In this document: positions 34,088 to 43,153 of the stretch, one piece after another
Layout of the letters: every line of letters begins with the position of its first letter
How positions within the stretch are numbered: the stretch's first letter is position 1
From: Gemmatimonadota bacterium
GTDB lineage: Bacteria; Latescibacterota; UBA2968; GCA-2709665
DNA length: 64,000 nucleotides
NCBI GenBank assembly: GCA_028874335.1
Contig: JAPPJY010000003.1
Coordinates: forward strand, 1-64,000
Direction of reading: 5' to 3'
Translations under genes and position numbers: made by a program
Notes under the pieces: generated by a model
The model's input: only the letters and a program-made list of their open reading frames with translations
The model's database searches: none
What the model was told of the DNA's origin: nothing

Positions 34088-34825
34088 ATGGGACTCATCC
34101 TGACACCCAAACAGGTGGCAGCGTACCGCAAGGACGGTTACTTACTGGTACCGGATCTGCTGACGCCGCCTGAAATCGACGCCTTCCTGGAAGCGCAGGC
34201 GGAAACGGTGGCGCCGGAAATCCTGGAACTCGGCCTGCGCAGGCACACCGCGGATCCGCAATGGCGTTACCTGGCGTCGCATCCCCGTGTCTCCGGAATC
34301 GCGTCTCAGCTGCTGCAGGGTCCGGCGATGATCGTCCAGACCATGTACATGGAAAAGGCACCGCGCGGGGGCACGGGTATCGCGCTCCATCAGGACGCAC
34401 ACTATATCAGGAACGAACCCGGCACGCTCATGGCGTGCTGGCTTGCGTTGAGCGATACCGACAGCAGCAACGGCGGGCTCTGCGTCGCCGCCGGCAGCCA
34501 CCTGGCCCCCCTCCGGAATACCCGTCCCCCTCGAGACAGCAGCGAACACGCCTCCTGGGTGAAAGATTACGCCATGCGAGGACCCGACGGCACGGAGTGG
34601 GCCGAAACCATGCACTCGCACGAGGTCGCCGGCGTAAGCCGCGATGAACTCACCTTCCTTACGGTTCCGCGAGGATCGGGCGTCTTCTTTACCGGCAGAA
34701 CCATCCACGGCTCATTCGCGAACCGGTCCATGGGCAGGCCCCGGCTTGCATTCGCCATCCACTATGTGAGAGAGGGTACGTGGGTGTTTCGCCGGGACAT
34801 CCAGGACCTCGCGCCGGCAAACTGA
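34088..34825 (+). CDS. Phytanoyl-CoA dioxygenase (PhyH) family protein
   Basis: An Fe(II)/2-oxoglutarate oxygenase of 245 residues with a complete triad: H101 and D103 (LHQDAHY) and the distal H207 (GRTIHGSFANRS), followed by Arg residues for 2-oxoglutarate. It starts 13 bp after the PHP gene and ends 13 bp before the dehydrogenase gene, so it belongs to the same operon. Hydroxylation of an ether, phosphonate or lipid-derived compound upstream of the aldolase is conceivable but not shown. Confidence 0.87.
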   Translation: MGLILTPKQVAAYRKDGYLLVPDLLTPPEIDAFLEAQAETVAPEILELGLRRHTADPQWRYLASHPRVSGIASQLLQGPAMIVQTMYMEKAPRGGTGIALHQDAHYIRNEPGTLMACWLALSDTDSSNGGLCVAAGSHLAPLRNTRPPRDSSEHASWVKDYAMRGPDGTEWAETMHSHEVAGVSRDELTFLTVPRGSGVFFTGRTIHGSFANRSMGRPRLAFAIHYVREGTWVFRRDIQDLAPAN

Positions 34826-34838
34826 AGGGACCTCCACC

Positions 34839-35807
34839 ATGAAACGCGTTGCAAAGCCGGAAGGCGAATACAATATCGTCATCGAAGACGTCCCCGTACC
34901 TGAAGTCTCGCCCACGGAAGTGCTCATCCGGGCGGAGTGCAGTCTGATCAGCCGCGGTTCCGAGATCTGGCGGCGTTATATCCGTCCCGAAGCCATCGAC
35001 CATCAAGCCATGGGCTATTCGTTCGTGGGAGACGTTGTCGAGGTCGGCGCCCGCGTGGACGGCTTCTCCATCGGCGACCGTGTGGCGGCTCTTGCGCCGC
35101 ACGCGGAGTACGTGGCCGTCGAAGTCGTGGACTCACCCCACCGGGCCCCGGTTGTGCATCTTCCGGACGCGGTCTCCTCGGAAGCCGCGACGTTCTGGCC
35201 GCTGAGCACCAGTTCCGTTCTCTGGATGCGCGAAATCGAGGCCCGCAAGGAAGACACGGTGGCTATACTGGGTCAGGGTCTCGTCGGCTCGATCTGCATG
35301 CAGGCGCTGAACGCGGAAGTGAACCCCCGGGTGATCGCTGTCGACGCGCTTCCCCTCCGGTGCGAACTGGCCGCAAGCCTGGGGGCGGACCACGTGGTGG
35401 ACGCATCGCGCGAGGATCCCGTAAGGGCCGTCAAAGATCTGACGGGCGGCGCAGGCGTGGAGATCGCGGTGGAGGCGGTGGGCGGCCGCGCCGGGGCGGC
35501 CGCGTTCGCGCAGGCGCAGGATATGGTGAAACGAAAAGGCCTGATCCAGGTGATCGGCCTGTATGAGGACGAGCCCCTGCCGCTCGACTCCGGAAAGATC
35601 CAGGGCCGGCGGATTGTCGGCGGGTACTCGGACGGCGGCAGACGTCCTTCGGGCTCCGACCGCGCCCTGCAGCTTCTCGCCCAGAATAAGATCCGCGCCG
35701 AAGCAATGATTTCCCACCGATTCCCCTACCAGGAAGCGGCAGAGGCCTTCGACCTGCTGTATACGCGCCTGGGCGAAACGATGGGCGTCGTACTTGTATG
35801 GAAGTGA
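34839..35807 (+). CDS. Medium-chain alcohol dehydrogenase-like protein
   Basis: A 322-residue MDR-superfamily oxidoreductase with a GroES-like N-terminal domain (ISRGSEIWRRY, GYSFVGDVVEVG, GDRVAALAPHAEYV) and a Rossmann domain (AILGQGLVGSICMQAL, ASLGADHVVDA). The catalytic zinc Cys of classical ADHs is not evident at the usual place (SLISRGSE in place of C-G-[ST]D), as in sugar-acid or bacteriochlorophyllide-type MDR members. AGGGACCTCC precedes the ATG. It lies in the BMC-linked operon and might reduce or oxidise the aldehyde product, though that is inference. Confidence 0.82.
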   Translation: MKRVAKPEGEYNIVIEDVPVPEVSPTEVLIRAECSLISRGSEIWRRYIRPEAIDHQAMGYSFVGDVVEVGARVDGFSIGDRVAALAPHAEYVAVEVVDSPHRAPVVHLPDAVSSEAATFWPLSTSSVLWMREIEARKEDTVAILGQGLVGSICMQALNAEVNPRVIAVDALPLRCELAASLGADHVVDASREDPVRAVKDLTGGAGVEIAVEAVGGRAGAAAFAQAQDMVKRKGLIQVIGLYEDEPLPLDSGKIQGRRIVGGYSDGGRRPSGSDRALQLLAQNKIRAEAMISHRFPYQEAAEAFDLLYTRLGETMGVVLVWK

Positions 35808-35888
35808 CTGCAGGTGACGCCGGGCCGGGAAAATGCCGGCTTCCGACCCCGATCGGCCAGCCCATGCATGTCGTAATCCGGAGGTTTT

Positions 35889-36785
35889 GTGAAAAACGGC
35901 TTCTATAAGGGCCACGGTCTGGGCAACGACTACATCGTCATGGACCCGGCGGAACTGGAATTTGAACTCACGCCCGGCAATATCCGCAACATCTGCGATC
36001 GCAACCGCGGTATCGGCGGCGATGGCATCCTCACCCTGGAACCCGGGAATGGCGCCGACTTCGGCCTGCGCATCCTGAATCCCGACGGCAGCGAGGCCGA
36101 AAAGTCGGGCAACGGCCTGCGCATCTTCGCCAGGTTCCTCCACGCCACCGGTCGGACGCGAAAACGCGACTTCACGGTGGACACGATCGGCGGCCGCGTG
36201 GAGATCCGGGTGCACCTGGACCATCACGGCGATGCCAGCCTCGCGACCGTCGAGATGGGACAGGCCGACTTCGATCCCGTCGCGCTGCCGTGTACGTTGA
36301 CGGGGGGCGAGCTCATCGAACGGTCGATCACCGCCGCCGGCCGCGAACTGAGATTCACGGGCGTCAGCGTGGGGAATCCCCACTGCGTCATCTTCAAAGC
36401 CGCGCACGAGTCCTGGACCCGCGACGACCTGCTCGAACTCGGCCCCGCCCTGGAGAATCACGAACTCTTTCCCAATCGCATCAACGTGCAACTGGCCGTA
36501 CCCACGGGTCCGAAGGAAATCTTCATCCTCATCTGGGAACGCGGCGCCGGCGAGACGCAGGCATCCGGTTCCTCGTCCTGCGCGGCGGCGAGCGCGGCCG
36601 TCCGGCTGGGTCTGGCGGCATCTCCTGTAACCGTAAACGCGCCGGGCGGCGCCCTCCACGTCGCCGTCGACCCCCGGTTCCACCTGACCATGAAAGGGCC
36701 GGTCGCGGAGGTCGCCCTGGGGGCCCTGAGTCCGGCGTTCGTCAGGGAACTTCAGGACGACAACCGGGTTGACGCCTCCGGGTAA
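35889..36785 (+). CDS. DapF-like protein lacking both catalytic cysteines
   Basis: A two-lobed epimerase-fold protein of 298 residues with clear diaminopimelate epimerase motifs: GLGNDYIVMD, NPDGSEAEKSGNG, VSVGNPHCVIF and WERGAGETQASGSSS. The two cysteines that act as acid and base in DapF (Cys73 and Cys217 in the Haemophilus enzyme) are both serine here (S73 and S226). Serine in one site occurs in some proline-racemase relatives; loss of both means that epimerase activity cannot be assumed. GGAGG lies 5 bases before the GTG start. It may be the last gene of the BMC-linked operon, 81 bp after the dehydrogenase. With the DHDPS-like gene it could be read as part of lysine/DAP synthesis, but the N-terminal tag of the former argues otherwise. 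Confidence 0.85.
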   Translation: MKNGFYKGHGLGNDYIVMDPAELEFELTPGNIRNICDRNRGIGGDGILTLEPGNGADFGLRILNPDGSEAEKSGNGLRIFARFLHATGRTRKRDFTVDTIGGRVEIRVHLDHHGDASLATVEMGQADFDPVALPCTLTGGELIERSITAAGRELRFTGVSVGNPHCVIFKAAHESWTRDDLLELGPALENHELFPNRINVQLAVPTGPKEIFILIWERGAGETQASGSSSCAAASAAVRLGLAASPVTVNAPGGALHVAVDPRFHLTMKGPVAEVALGALSPAFVRELQDDNRVDASG

Positions 36786-36796
36786 GGCGAAATTTC

Positions 36797-37909
36797 CTAT
36801 GCCACCCGGTATTTCTCCAGGGTCTTCTCGTTGATGGTCACACCAAGACCGGGGCCCTCCGGCACAGCCACGTGTCCGTCGACGACTTCGAAGCGTTCGC
36901 GCGTCAGTTCGTGGCGCAGCGGCGATTCCGACATGCAATACTCGAACATCTCCCCGCCGGGCACCGCAGCGAGCGCGTGAAGCGACGCGGCGATCGTAAT
37001 CCCGCTCTTGAAACTGTGGTTCACGACCCTTGCATGGCAGCGAGCCGCCATCCTTCCCACCTCCACCATGGTCGAAATCCCGCACCGCCCCGGGTCGGGC
37101 TGTACCCAGTCCAGCCCGCCTTCCGCTACCAGACGCTCGAATGCGTCGAGCCGCGCTTCCGCTTCACCCGCCGCGATGGGAACGGGACTTTCCTCAGACA
37201 ACCTCGCGTATCCGCGCAGGTCGGACGGGTGCAGCGGCTCTTCGAGCCAGAACGGACGGAACTCCTCGAACCGGCGCGCCCGCTTCAGGCCCGTCTTCCA
37301 GTCCCATACCTGCCCCGCGTCGATCAACACGTCCACCCCGTCTCCGACGCCCCGGCGGGCCTCCCTGACCAGGGCGATATCGGTCTCCTCGTCCTCCCCC
37401 ATCGGCCCCCAGCCGAACTTGACCGCGGTAAAGCCCTCCCCCGCAAACCTCCGACCGAGTTCTGCAGTCTGCGCGGGCGAATCGCCGAACAGAATCGAAC
37501 AATACGCCCGGAAGCGCTTTTTGTAGGGCCCGCCCAGAAGCCGGTAGACCGGCACGTCGCATGCCCTGCCTGCAATATCCCAGAGCGCCTGATTGACACC
37601 CGCCATGGCGTGCCGCCCCACGCCATCGCCGCCGTAGTAGTTCGTCGCGTCCGTCATTCGTTGCATACACGCTTCCACCGCCAGCGGGTCCTCAAGGTAA
37701 AGCGCATTTGCCAGGCCGTTGCAGATCTGGTGCGACAGGGGCGCATCCACGACGGCCTTGACCGCGGTCGGACAGGAATCCACCTCTCCCCAGCCCGTGA
37801 GTCCGGCATCGGTTTCAACCTTGATCAAACAGGTATCCTGCGTACCGTCGCAGGTATCCGTGACGTGAGGGAGCCGCAACACCATCGCGGTAACGCGAGT
37901 GATCTTCAT
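36797..37909 (-). CDS. Mandelate racemase / muconate lactonizing enzyme family protein
   Basis: An enolase-superfamily enzyme of 370 residues, probably a sugar-acid dehydratase or epimerase. The metal ligands are about D198 (VLIDAGQ), E224 (WLEEPL) and E249 (AAGEAEAR). K164 (AVKFGWG) and H298 (VVNHSFKSG) sit at the usual acid/base positions. The start is the ATG at 37909, with GGAGGAATGAA directly upstream. Its 3' end faces that of the DapF-like gene across only 11 bp. A dehydratase would yield a 2-keto-3-deoxy acid, a natural substrate for the aldolase at 31881. Confidence 0.85.
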   Translation of the reverse strand: MKITRVTAMVLRLPHVTDTCDGTQDTCLIKVETDAGLTGWGEVDSCPTAVKAVVDAPLSHQICNGLANALYLEDPLAVEACMQRMTDATNYYGGDGVGRHAMAGVNQALWDIAGRACDVPVYRLLGGPYKKRFRAYCSILFGDSPAQTAELGRRFAGEGFTAVKFGWGPMGEDEETDIALVREARRGVGDGVDVLIDAGQVWDWKTGLKRARRFEEFRPFWLEEPLHPSDLRGYARLSEESPVPIAAGEAEARLDAFERLVAEGGLDWVQPDPGRCGISTMVEVGRMAARCHARVVNHSFKSGITIAASLHALAAVPGGEMFEYCMSESPLRHELTRERFEVVDGHVAVPEGPGLGVTINEKTLEKYRVA

Positions 37910-38127
37910 TTCATTCCTCCGGATTTCGAAATCGGTCCGCGCCACGGCGCCAATGCCGAGCGCAATCCCGGGTGTACAGCAGGTTCCGACTGCGCATGAT
38001 ACCCACCCCGCTTCGGCCTGTCAATCCCCATGCCGGGATTGTGCGCGGGTACCAGAAACGGGTTGCACCGGCACGCCGTTCACCGTAGATTGTCCGCGAC
38101 CTGCACCGCATCTGGGGAGATGTTGCT

Positions 38128-38889
38128 ATGCCTGCCATTGGAAACCTTAGCGAAACCTACGATGCCGATGGCGTGCTGCCTCGAATCGACGTCTTCTCCG
38201 AATCCGAGATCGGCGCATTCAGGGCACAGTTCGACGAACTCGAAGCCAGGGAAGGCAGAGACGTCTGCCAGGTGGGCCTCCAGTCCCGGCACTTCGATGA
38301 GGAGTTCATATGGCGGCTGGCCACGGACGCGCGAATTCTGGACGTCATGGAACAGGCCATGGGTGAAGACATCCTGCTGCTGGCAACGCACTTTTTTTGC
38401 AAGTACCCCGCCGGGGCCGAAAAGTACTTTGTCGCGTGGCACCAGGATGTCACGTACTGGGGCCTGAAGCCGCCGCTGGCGCATACGGCCTGGATCGCCA
38501 TCGACGACAGCGACGCGGAAAACGGGTGCATGCGCGTCATCCCGGGGTCGCACAAGAGCGGGATCGTCACCCACGGCACGTCGGAACGCGCGGGAAACCT
38601 GCTGAGCATCAACCAGGAAATCCCGGACGAACTCGTCGACACCAGCCGCGCGATCGACCTGGAACTCAGCGCAGGCCAGATTTCGGTCCACAGCGGCCAG
38701 CTCTTCCACGCAAGCATGCCCAATACCTCGAACCGGCGGCGTTGCGGCCTTACCGTCCGCTTTATCCCGCCCGAAGCCAGGCAGGTCGCATCCAACTCGA
38801 TCAGTCAGGACTGGCGGCCCATCCTGCTGCGCGGCGCGAACCGCTACACGCACCACACCCTCTTCCCCGCGCCCTTTCCATTCCCATAA
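38128..38889 (+). CDS. Phytanoyl-CoA dioxygenase (PhyH) family protein
   Basis: A 253-residue Fe(II)/2-oxoglutarate oxygenase. H105 and D107 (AWHQDVTYW) and the distal His in GQLFHASMPNTS are present, as is the family phrase ENGCMRVIPGSHK. GGGGAGATG lies 4-12 bases before the ATG. It starts a unit with the SDR gene 11 bp downstream. The closest style is the large group annotated as PhyH in marine bacterioplankton; the substrate is unknown. Confidence 0.87.
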   Translation: MPAIGNLSETYDADGVLPRIDVFSESEIGAFRAQFDELEAREGRDVCQVGLQSRHFDEEFIWRLATDARILDVMEQAMGEDILLLATHFFCKYPAGAEKYFVAWHQDVTYWGLKPPLAHTAWIAIDDSDAENGCMRVIPGSHKSGIVTHGTSERAGNLLSINQEIPDELVDTSRAIDLELSAGQISVHSGQLFHASMPNTSNRRRCGLTVRFIPPEARQVASNSISQDWRPILLRGANRYTHHTLFPAPFPFP

Positions 38890-38900
38890 AGAGACTTGCG

Positions 38901-39770
38901 ATGGCGAAACGCAGGGTAGTCGTCACCGGCGCGGCCGGGTATATCGCGGGACGGAGTCTGCCGGTCCTCAGAGAGCGCTATGACCTCGGCCTGCTGGACG
39001 TGCGAAAGACGGACAGAAACGGCAACGAGGTGAAGGGTATTGTTCAGACCGACCTTTTGAACCGGGACCGGCATGCGTATCGGGAGCATTTCACGGACAC
39101 GGACGCGGTGATACACTGCGGTTTCACCCGTGCCAACGCGCCCGAAGACCAGTTCCGGGCTGAATCCGACAACATCGCCATGGCCTATAACGTCTACCAG
39201 ACCTGTCTGGAAGCAAACGTCCGCAGGGTGGTCGTCATCAGCTCCAACCACGCCACCGACTTCTACGAGAGGCTAATCTGGTCCGGCCGCATGGAATTCG
39301 TGACACCGGACATGCGCCCGCTTTCCGACAACTTCTACGGCTGGGCGAAGGCCTCGTACGAACTGCTGGGGTTCGCGTTTGCGGCGGGCAAGGTCGGAAA
39401 CGGCAGGAAGCTTCAGAACATCCAGCTGCGGATCGGCGGTCCCCGGGAGACCGTGGCCGATAATCTCAGGACGGACAACCTGAAAGGCATGCACCGCAGC
39501 CTCGGGGCTTACCTGAGCGCACGCGACCAGACCCAGCTTCTGATCAAGAGCATCGAGACGGAGAACATCGAAGACGAGAACGGCATCCCCTTTCAGATTT
39601 TCTACGGCATCAGCGGAAACAGCCACAATTTCTGGAGTATCGCCAACGCCCGCAAGCTCATCGGCTACGAACCGGAAGACAACAGCCTGATCCGGTTTGC
39701 CGACAGGATCGCACCCGTTCTTGCTGACGCGAAGCGGGACAGGGAAAGGGGCGTAAACGCCGACCAGTGA
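38901..39770 (+). CDS. NAD-dependent epimerase/dehydratase, uronate-dehydrogenase-like
   Basis: An extended SDR of 289 residues. VVVTGAAGYIAGRSL is the nucleotide-binding loop, VVVISSNHATDFY holds the active-site Ser, and YGWAK gives Y146 and K150. The SSNH and LRIGGP segments and the C-terminal FYGISGNSHNFWS recall uronate dehydrogenase (Udh), which oxidises hexuronates to aldaric lactones. A shorter relative lies at 54728. It starts 11 bp after the PhyH gene. The open frame runs further upstream, but that part is antisense to nothing useful and lies within the PhyH gene, so the ATG at 38901 is used. Confidence 0.83.
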   Translation: MAKRRVVVTGAAGYIAGRSLPVLRERYDLGLLDVRKTDRNGNEVKGIVQTDLLNRDRHAYREHFTDTDAVIHCGFTRANAPEDQFRAESDNIAMAYNVYQTCLEANVRRVVVISSNHATDFYERLIWSGRMEFVTPDMRPLSDNFYGWAKASYELLGFAFAAGKVGNGRKLQNIQLRIGGPRETVADNLRTDNLKGMHRSLGAYLSARDQTQLLIKSIETENIEDENGIPFQIFYGISGNSHNFWSIANARKLIGYEPEDNSLIRFADRIAPVLADAKRDRERGVNADQ

Positions 39771-39902
39771 GCCGCTCGGGTCTCCGTGTCGATCCGCGTG
39801 ACAGGGAAGACCCCCGCGCATGGCCCGGAAACCGATCCGGACTTCCGGACTTCCGGAAACCCGGAAACGCGGGGTCGACGGGTTCCCTGAAAGGTCAATC
39901 TC

Positions 39903-41027
39903 ATGAAGATCACCCGCCTTGAAACCATCCCTGTTGCACAACGGTTCCTCGTTCTGAAAATGCACACCGACGAGGGCGTCGTCGGCTATGGCGAACCCCT
40001 GGACTATACGCACTGGCGAATCGTCGCGCGGGCTGTTGACGACCTTGCCGAATACCTCATCGGCAAGGACCCGCTCCAGATCGAAGACCACTGGCAGACC
40101 TTCTTTCGCTCCACGTACAGCCGCAGCATGCCGATCATCATTGGCGCGCTCAGCGGCGTGGACATGGCCATGTGGGACATCATGGGCAAGGTCCTGGACG
40201 TTCCCGTCTGGAGACTTCTCGGGGGCTCGGTCCGGGACCGGGTCCGGGTCTATGCCCACGCCGGGGGGAACACGCCGGAATCCTGCGCGGAACAAGCACG
40301 CAAGCGGGTCGACGACGGGTTCACGGCCATCAAGATGGGCGGCGCCGTCAGGCCCGTCCGTTTCGTGGATACGGCACGAGCGGTCGACGAGATGGTCGCC
40401 CGGGTGGCCGCCGTCCGCGAAGCCGTTGGCGACGACGTGGACATTGCGGTCGATTTGCACCGCCGCCTGAGCCCGCAGATGGCCGTTATCACCGTCAAGG
40501 CGCTCGAACCCTATCACCTGCTCTTTGCGGAAGAACCCTGCCATCCCGAAAACAACGAAGCCCTGCTGACCCTCTCCCGATCGACGCCCACACCCATCGC
40601 AACCGGCGAACGCCACCTCACCCGATGGAGTTTCTGGGACATCGTGGAAAAGCAGGCCTGCGCGGTTCTGCAGCCTGATATCCGGCACGTTGGCGGCATC
40701 TCGGAGTTGAAGAAGATCGCCACCCTGGCGGAAATCAGGGACATTGCCATTGCGCCGCACAACGCCGCCGGACCCATCGGCGTGGCCGCGTCCATCCATA
40801 CCATGGCCACGGTCCCCAATTTTCTCGTCTGCGAGGGCGGCACGACCCGGGGCGAAGGTCTTCTGACGCCGCCGCTCACGTTCAACGATGGCTATATCGA
40901 GCTTCCCGCGGGGCCGGGTCTCGGATTCGAGATTGACGAAGACGCCCTCGATGCCATGCGGGACGAACGCTTTCGCTTCCGCGGCATGTGGCGCTCGGAA
41001 GAAGATGGGTCCTTCGCGGACTTCTAG
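39903..41027 (+). CDS. D-galactonate dehydratase-like enolase-superfamily enzyme
   Basis: A 374-residue mandelate-racemase-group enzyme. The residues line up almost number for number with E. coli DgoD: D184 and H186 (VDLHRR), E210 (FAEEP), E236 (TGERH) and H286 (APHNAAGP). The expected reaction is dehydration of a D-aldonate to a 2-keto-3-deoxy acid. The C-terminus carries a short extra tail (RFRGMWRSEEDGS). It follows the SDR gene by 132 bp on the same strand. Together the SDR, this enzyme and the aldolase could form a non-phosphorylative sugar-acid route. The exact aldonate is not predictable. Confidence 0.86.
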   Translation: MKITRLETIPVAQRFLVLKMHTDEGVVGYGEPLDYTHWRIVARAVDDLAEYLIGKDPLQIEDHWQTFFRSTYSRSMPIIIGALSGVDMAMWDIMGKVLDVPVWRLLGGSVRDRVRVYAHAGGNTPESCAEQARKRVDDGFTAIKMGGAVRPVRFVDTARAVDEMVARVAAVREAVGDDVDIAVDLHRRLSPQMAVITVKALEPYHLLFAEEPCHPENNEALLTLSRSTPTPIATGERHLTRWSFWDIVEKQACAVLQPDIRHVGGISELKKIATLAEIRDIAIAPHNAAGPIGVAASIHTMATVPNFLVCEGGTTRGEGLLTPPLTFNDGYIELPAGPGLGFEIDEDALDAMRDERFRFRGMWRSEEDGSFADF

Positions 41028-41068
41028 CAGTTTGCACAACTGTGAAGACGCGTCAATCAACTCCGGAC

Positions 41069-42331
41069 ATGCCAGAGACAACCCACAGGTACAGATCGCG
41101 AAACCGATGGCTCGCCGTGCTTGCACTGTCCGTTTCGTCTTTGCTGGCGGCTGACGTTTCGGGCACCGCGGATAGCCGGGCTGCCGCGACCGCGCCGAAC
41201 CCGCTTTCGATCCGTCAGGAGTTCAACGCGGTCTCGGCGCAGATCGACAGTCTGATCCGTGTGATGAGCGCCGAAGACCCGGGAGCCATCGACAGGAAAC
41301 GCCTGCCCGGAAACGCAGACGTCCTGCGTCTCCCGAAAGGGACCTCCGTGGTCTGCATCTTCTGGGCCGATGACGAGGCACGCGTGTGGCTCAATGACTT
41401 TCCCGTGGGCGAAACCCGCCTCACGCCCGTGGAAGTCGAGGTCCCGCACCTCTACCTGAGGAGCAGGAATCGGATCCGCGCCCGGTGCTGGGACACCGAC
41501 CACGTGGAAAGCGGATTCCTCTTCGGTCTCTATCTGAAGCAGTCAAACGGCGCGCTGCACCCGATTCTGGTTTCCGACGAAAGCTGGCAGACCGAAAGAG
41601 GCCCGGCCGTTGAAATCACCTATGCGCATCCCGTTCCCGACATCCCGTCTGCCCGTGTCATCTGGCATTCCATGATCTTCGGCCGGGCGGAATTCTCGAA
41701 GGGATTCACCCGGAGGGAAATCGAAAACGCCCTGTCGAAACCGTCGCGTGCGCATGCGCCACGGACCCGGCAGAAACGCATGGACTACCACGGTTTTCTG
41801 CAGAATCTGGTTTCCCTGCAGGCAACACGCGCCAGACTCAAGCGCCAGCTTTCGGATACCACGGATCCCGACATTCAGACCGCTTATACAGGCCATCGGA
41901 ATCCTGAAGTCAGCTTCACCCTGGGCAAGGCGGGACCGCTCAAGGAAGAGACGTCGCTCACCTTCGCGAAGAAAGTCGAGTTGTGGGCGCAGAAGCTGGC
42001 CGAGACGGAAAAGCGGCTCGTCTACCCCGAACGGCGGACGCTGAAGGGAGAAGACGCCGCCATCGAGGCCTCGAGACCATCGGCGCTCGGTACCAGGAGT
42101 GGCGACCGGCGGGACGCCTATCGCCCGCCCGATGAACGGTCGCCCGGTGAAGAGACGGTTTCTGCAAGACGCGGGAGGGAAGGCAAATCCGCCGCTGCCG
42201 AAACCGGTGAAGGCGGATTCGGAGGGAGCGGCGGGCGCGGGTCGCGTGCGGGGCTGCTGTTTCCCAGCATCATCCTCGCTGCCTATATCTGGTACGTCGT
42301 CTCGAAAGGCACGGATGGATTGCGAATCTGA
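41069..42331 (+). CDS. Hypothetical envelope protein with C-terminal membrane anchor, 420 aa
   Basis: I do not recognise the family. A signal-like segment (WLAVLALSVSSLLAA) is followed by a domain with phrases such as VWLNDFPVGETRLTP, SRNRIRARCWDTD and GFLFGLYLKQSNG, which read like a galactose-binding or beta-sandwich fold. A charged helical region and a Gly/Ser/Arg-rich linker follow, then a final membrane helix (LLFPSIILAAYIWYVV). The TolQ-like gene follows by 24 bp, so this is probably a part of the same envelope complex. The ATG at 41069 is chosen, since earlier starts overlap the dehydratase gene. Confidence 0.65.
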   Translation: MPETTHRYRSRNRWLAVLALSVSSLLAADVSGTADSRAAATAPNPLSIRQEFNAVSAQIDSLIRVMSAEDPGAIDRKRLPGNADVLRLPKGTSVVCIFWADDEARVWLNDFPVGETRLTPVEVEVPHLYLRSRNRIRARCWDTDHVESGFLFGLYLKQSNGALHPILVSDESWQTERGPAVEITYAHPVPDIPSARVIWHSMIFGRAEFSKGFTRREIENALSKPSRAHAPRTRQKRMDYHGFLQNLVSLQATRARLKRQLSDTTDPDIQTAYTGHRNPEVSFTLGKAGPLKEETSLTFAKKVELWAQKLAETEKRLVYPERRTLKGEDAAIEASRPSALGTRSGDRRDAYRPPDERSPGEETVSARRGREGKSAAAETGEGGFGGSGGRGSRAGLLFPSIILAAYIWYVVSKGTDGLRI

Positions 42332-42355
42332 TCAACTCCAAAGTGAGGACAGGTC

Positions 42356-43153
42356 GTGACGCATTTGGTCTGGTATGAGATTCTGATTGTGGTTGTCTTC
42401 GCCTCCGGGTGCGCGATGGCAGGCGCGCTTACGTTGATCCAGAAGGTCGTCTTAATCTGCCGGGAAGAGTTTCGGTACGGGCTGCCGGAAAACCGGGCCA
42501 GACTGACGAGTGGGGTTCTGGGCGGCCTTGCGGGGTTCGGCGTCGCCGCGCTGGGTATCTACTACTACCTTTATGTCGCCCTGCCGGAGAGCTGGATCGA
42601 GTGGGTGGGCCGATCTGCGTACGCGCTCATCCTGGCCGCCTCGACCGCGCACCTTTCCGTCATTGTCCACCTCTGGAGGCGGATTTGCGTCGAAGAGGAA
42701 GCCCTCCGTTCGATACCATCCGCCTCAGGTGCGCCCACCCTGCTTGCGCGCCGGCAGGCCGGCCTGCGAGACCTCAGGACCGAAACGGAGGCATTCACGG
42801 ATCTGAAAGCCAGGGACGACGAGCTGATCACAGACCTGATCGGGGTGATCGGCGAGCGGCTGCTGTCCGGGCATCGCGCTCTGAGCCGCATCCCCTTCTA
42901 CGGCTATCTGGGCACGGTATGCGGTATCCTGCTCATGGCGCAGGAACTGGGCCGGCTGGACGAAGCCACCGAGACGTTCAAGGTGCTCCGCGATATGGCC
43001 GACGGATTGACCCTGGCCTTCAAGACCACCCTGATCGCCCTGCTGGCCTACCTTCCGCTGAGAAAGTGCATCGACATTCTGATGGGGCGGGTCGGCGCCC
43101 TCGAACGGGCCTGGCTGGCGATGAGAGACGACCCGGGGAGCGAAGCAAATTGA
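42356..43153 (+). CDS. TolQ/ExbB/MotA-like membrane protein
   Basis: A 265-residue protein with an N-terminal helix (EILIVVVFASGCAMAGALTL), a two-helix section around residues 50-110, and a C-terminal pair. The segment FYGYLGTVCGILLMAQELG, then GLTLAFKTTLIALLAYLPL, mirrors the GLLGTV...A...TTA.GL pattern of proton-channel proteins of the TolQ/ExbB/MotA group. The gene starts with GTG at 42356. The next gene overlaps its stop codon and encodes an ExbD-like single-pass protein, the usual partner. A proton-motive-force-driven envelope machine is the likely function; its load is unknown. Confidence 0.6.
   Translation: MTHLVWYEILIVVVFASGCAMAGALTLIQKVVLICREEFRYGLPENRARLTSGVLGGLAGFGVAALGIYYYLYVALPESWIEWVGRSAYALILAASTAHLSVIVHLWRRICVEEEALRSIPSASGAPTLLARRQAGLRDLRTETEAFTDLKARDDELITDLIGVIGERLLSGHRALSRIPFYGYLGTVCGILLMAQELGRLDEATETFKVLRDMADGLTLAFKTTLIALLAYLPLRKCIDILMGRVGALERAWLAMRDDPGSEAN

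Noticed and set aside
39273..41126. 617-codon minus-strand open frame
   Set aside because: Antisense to the SDR at 38901 and the DgoD-like gene at 39903, whose catalytic motifs are intact.
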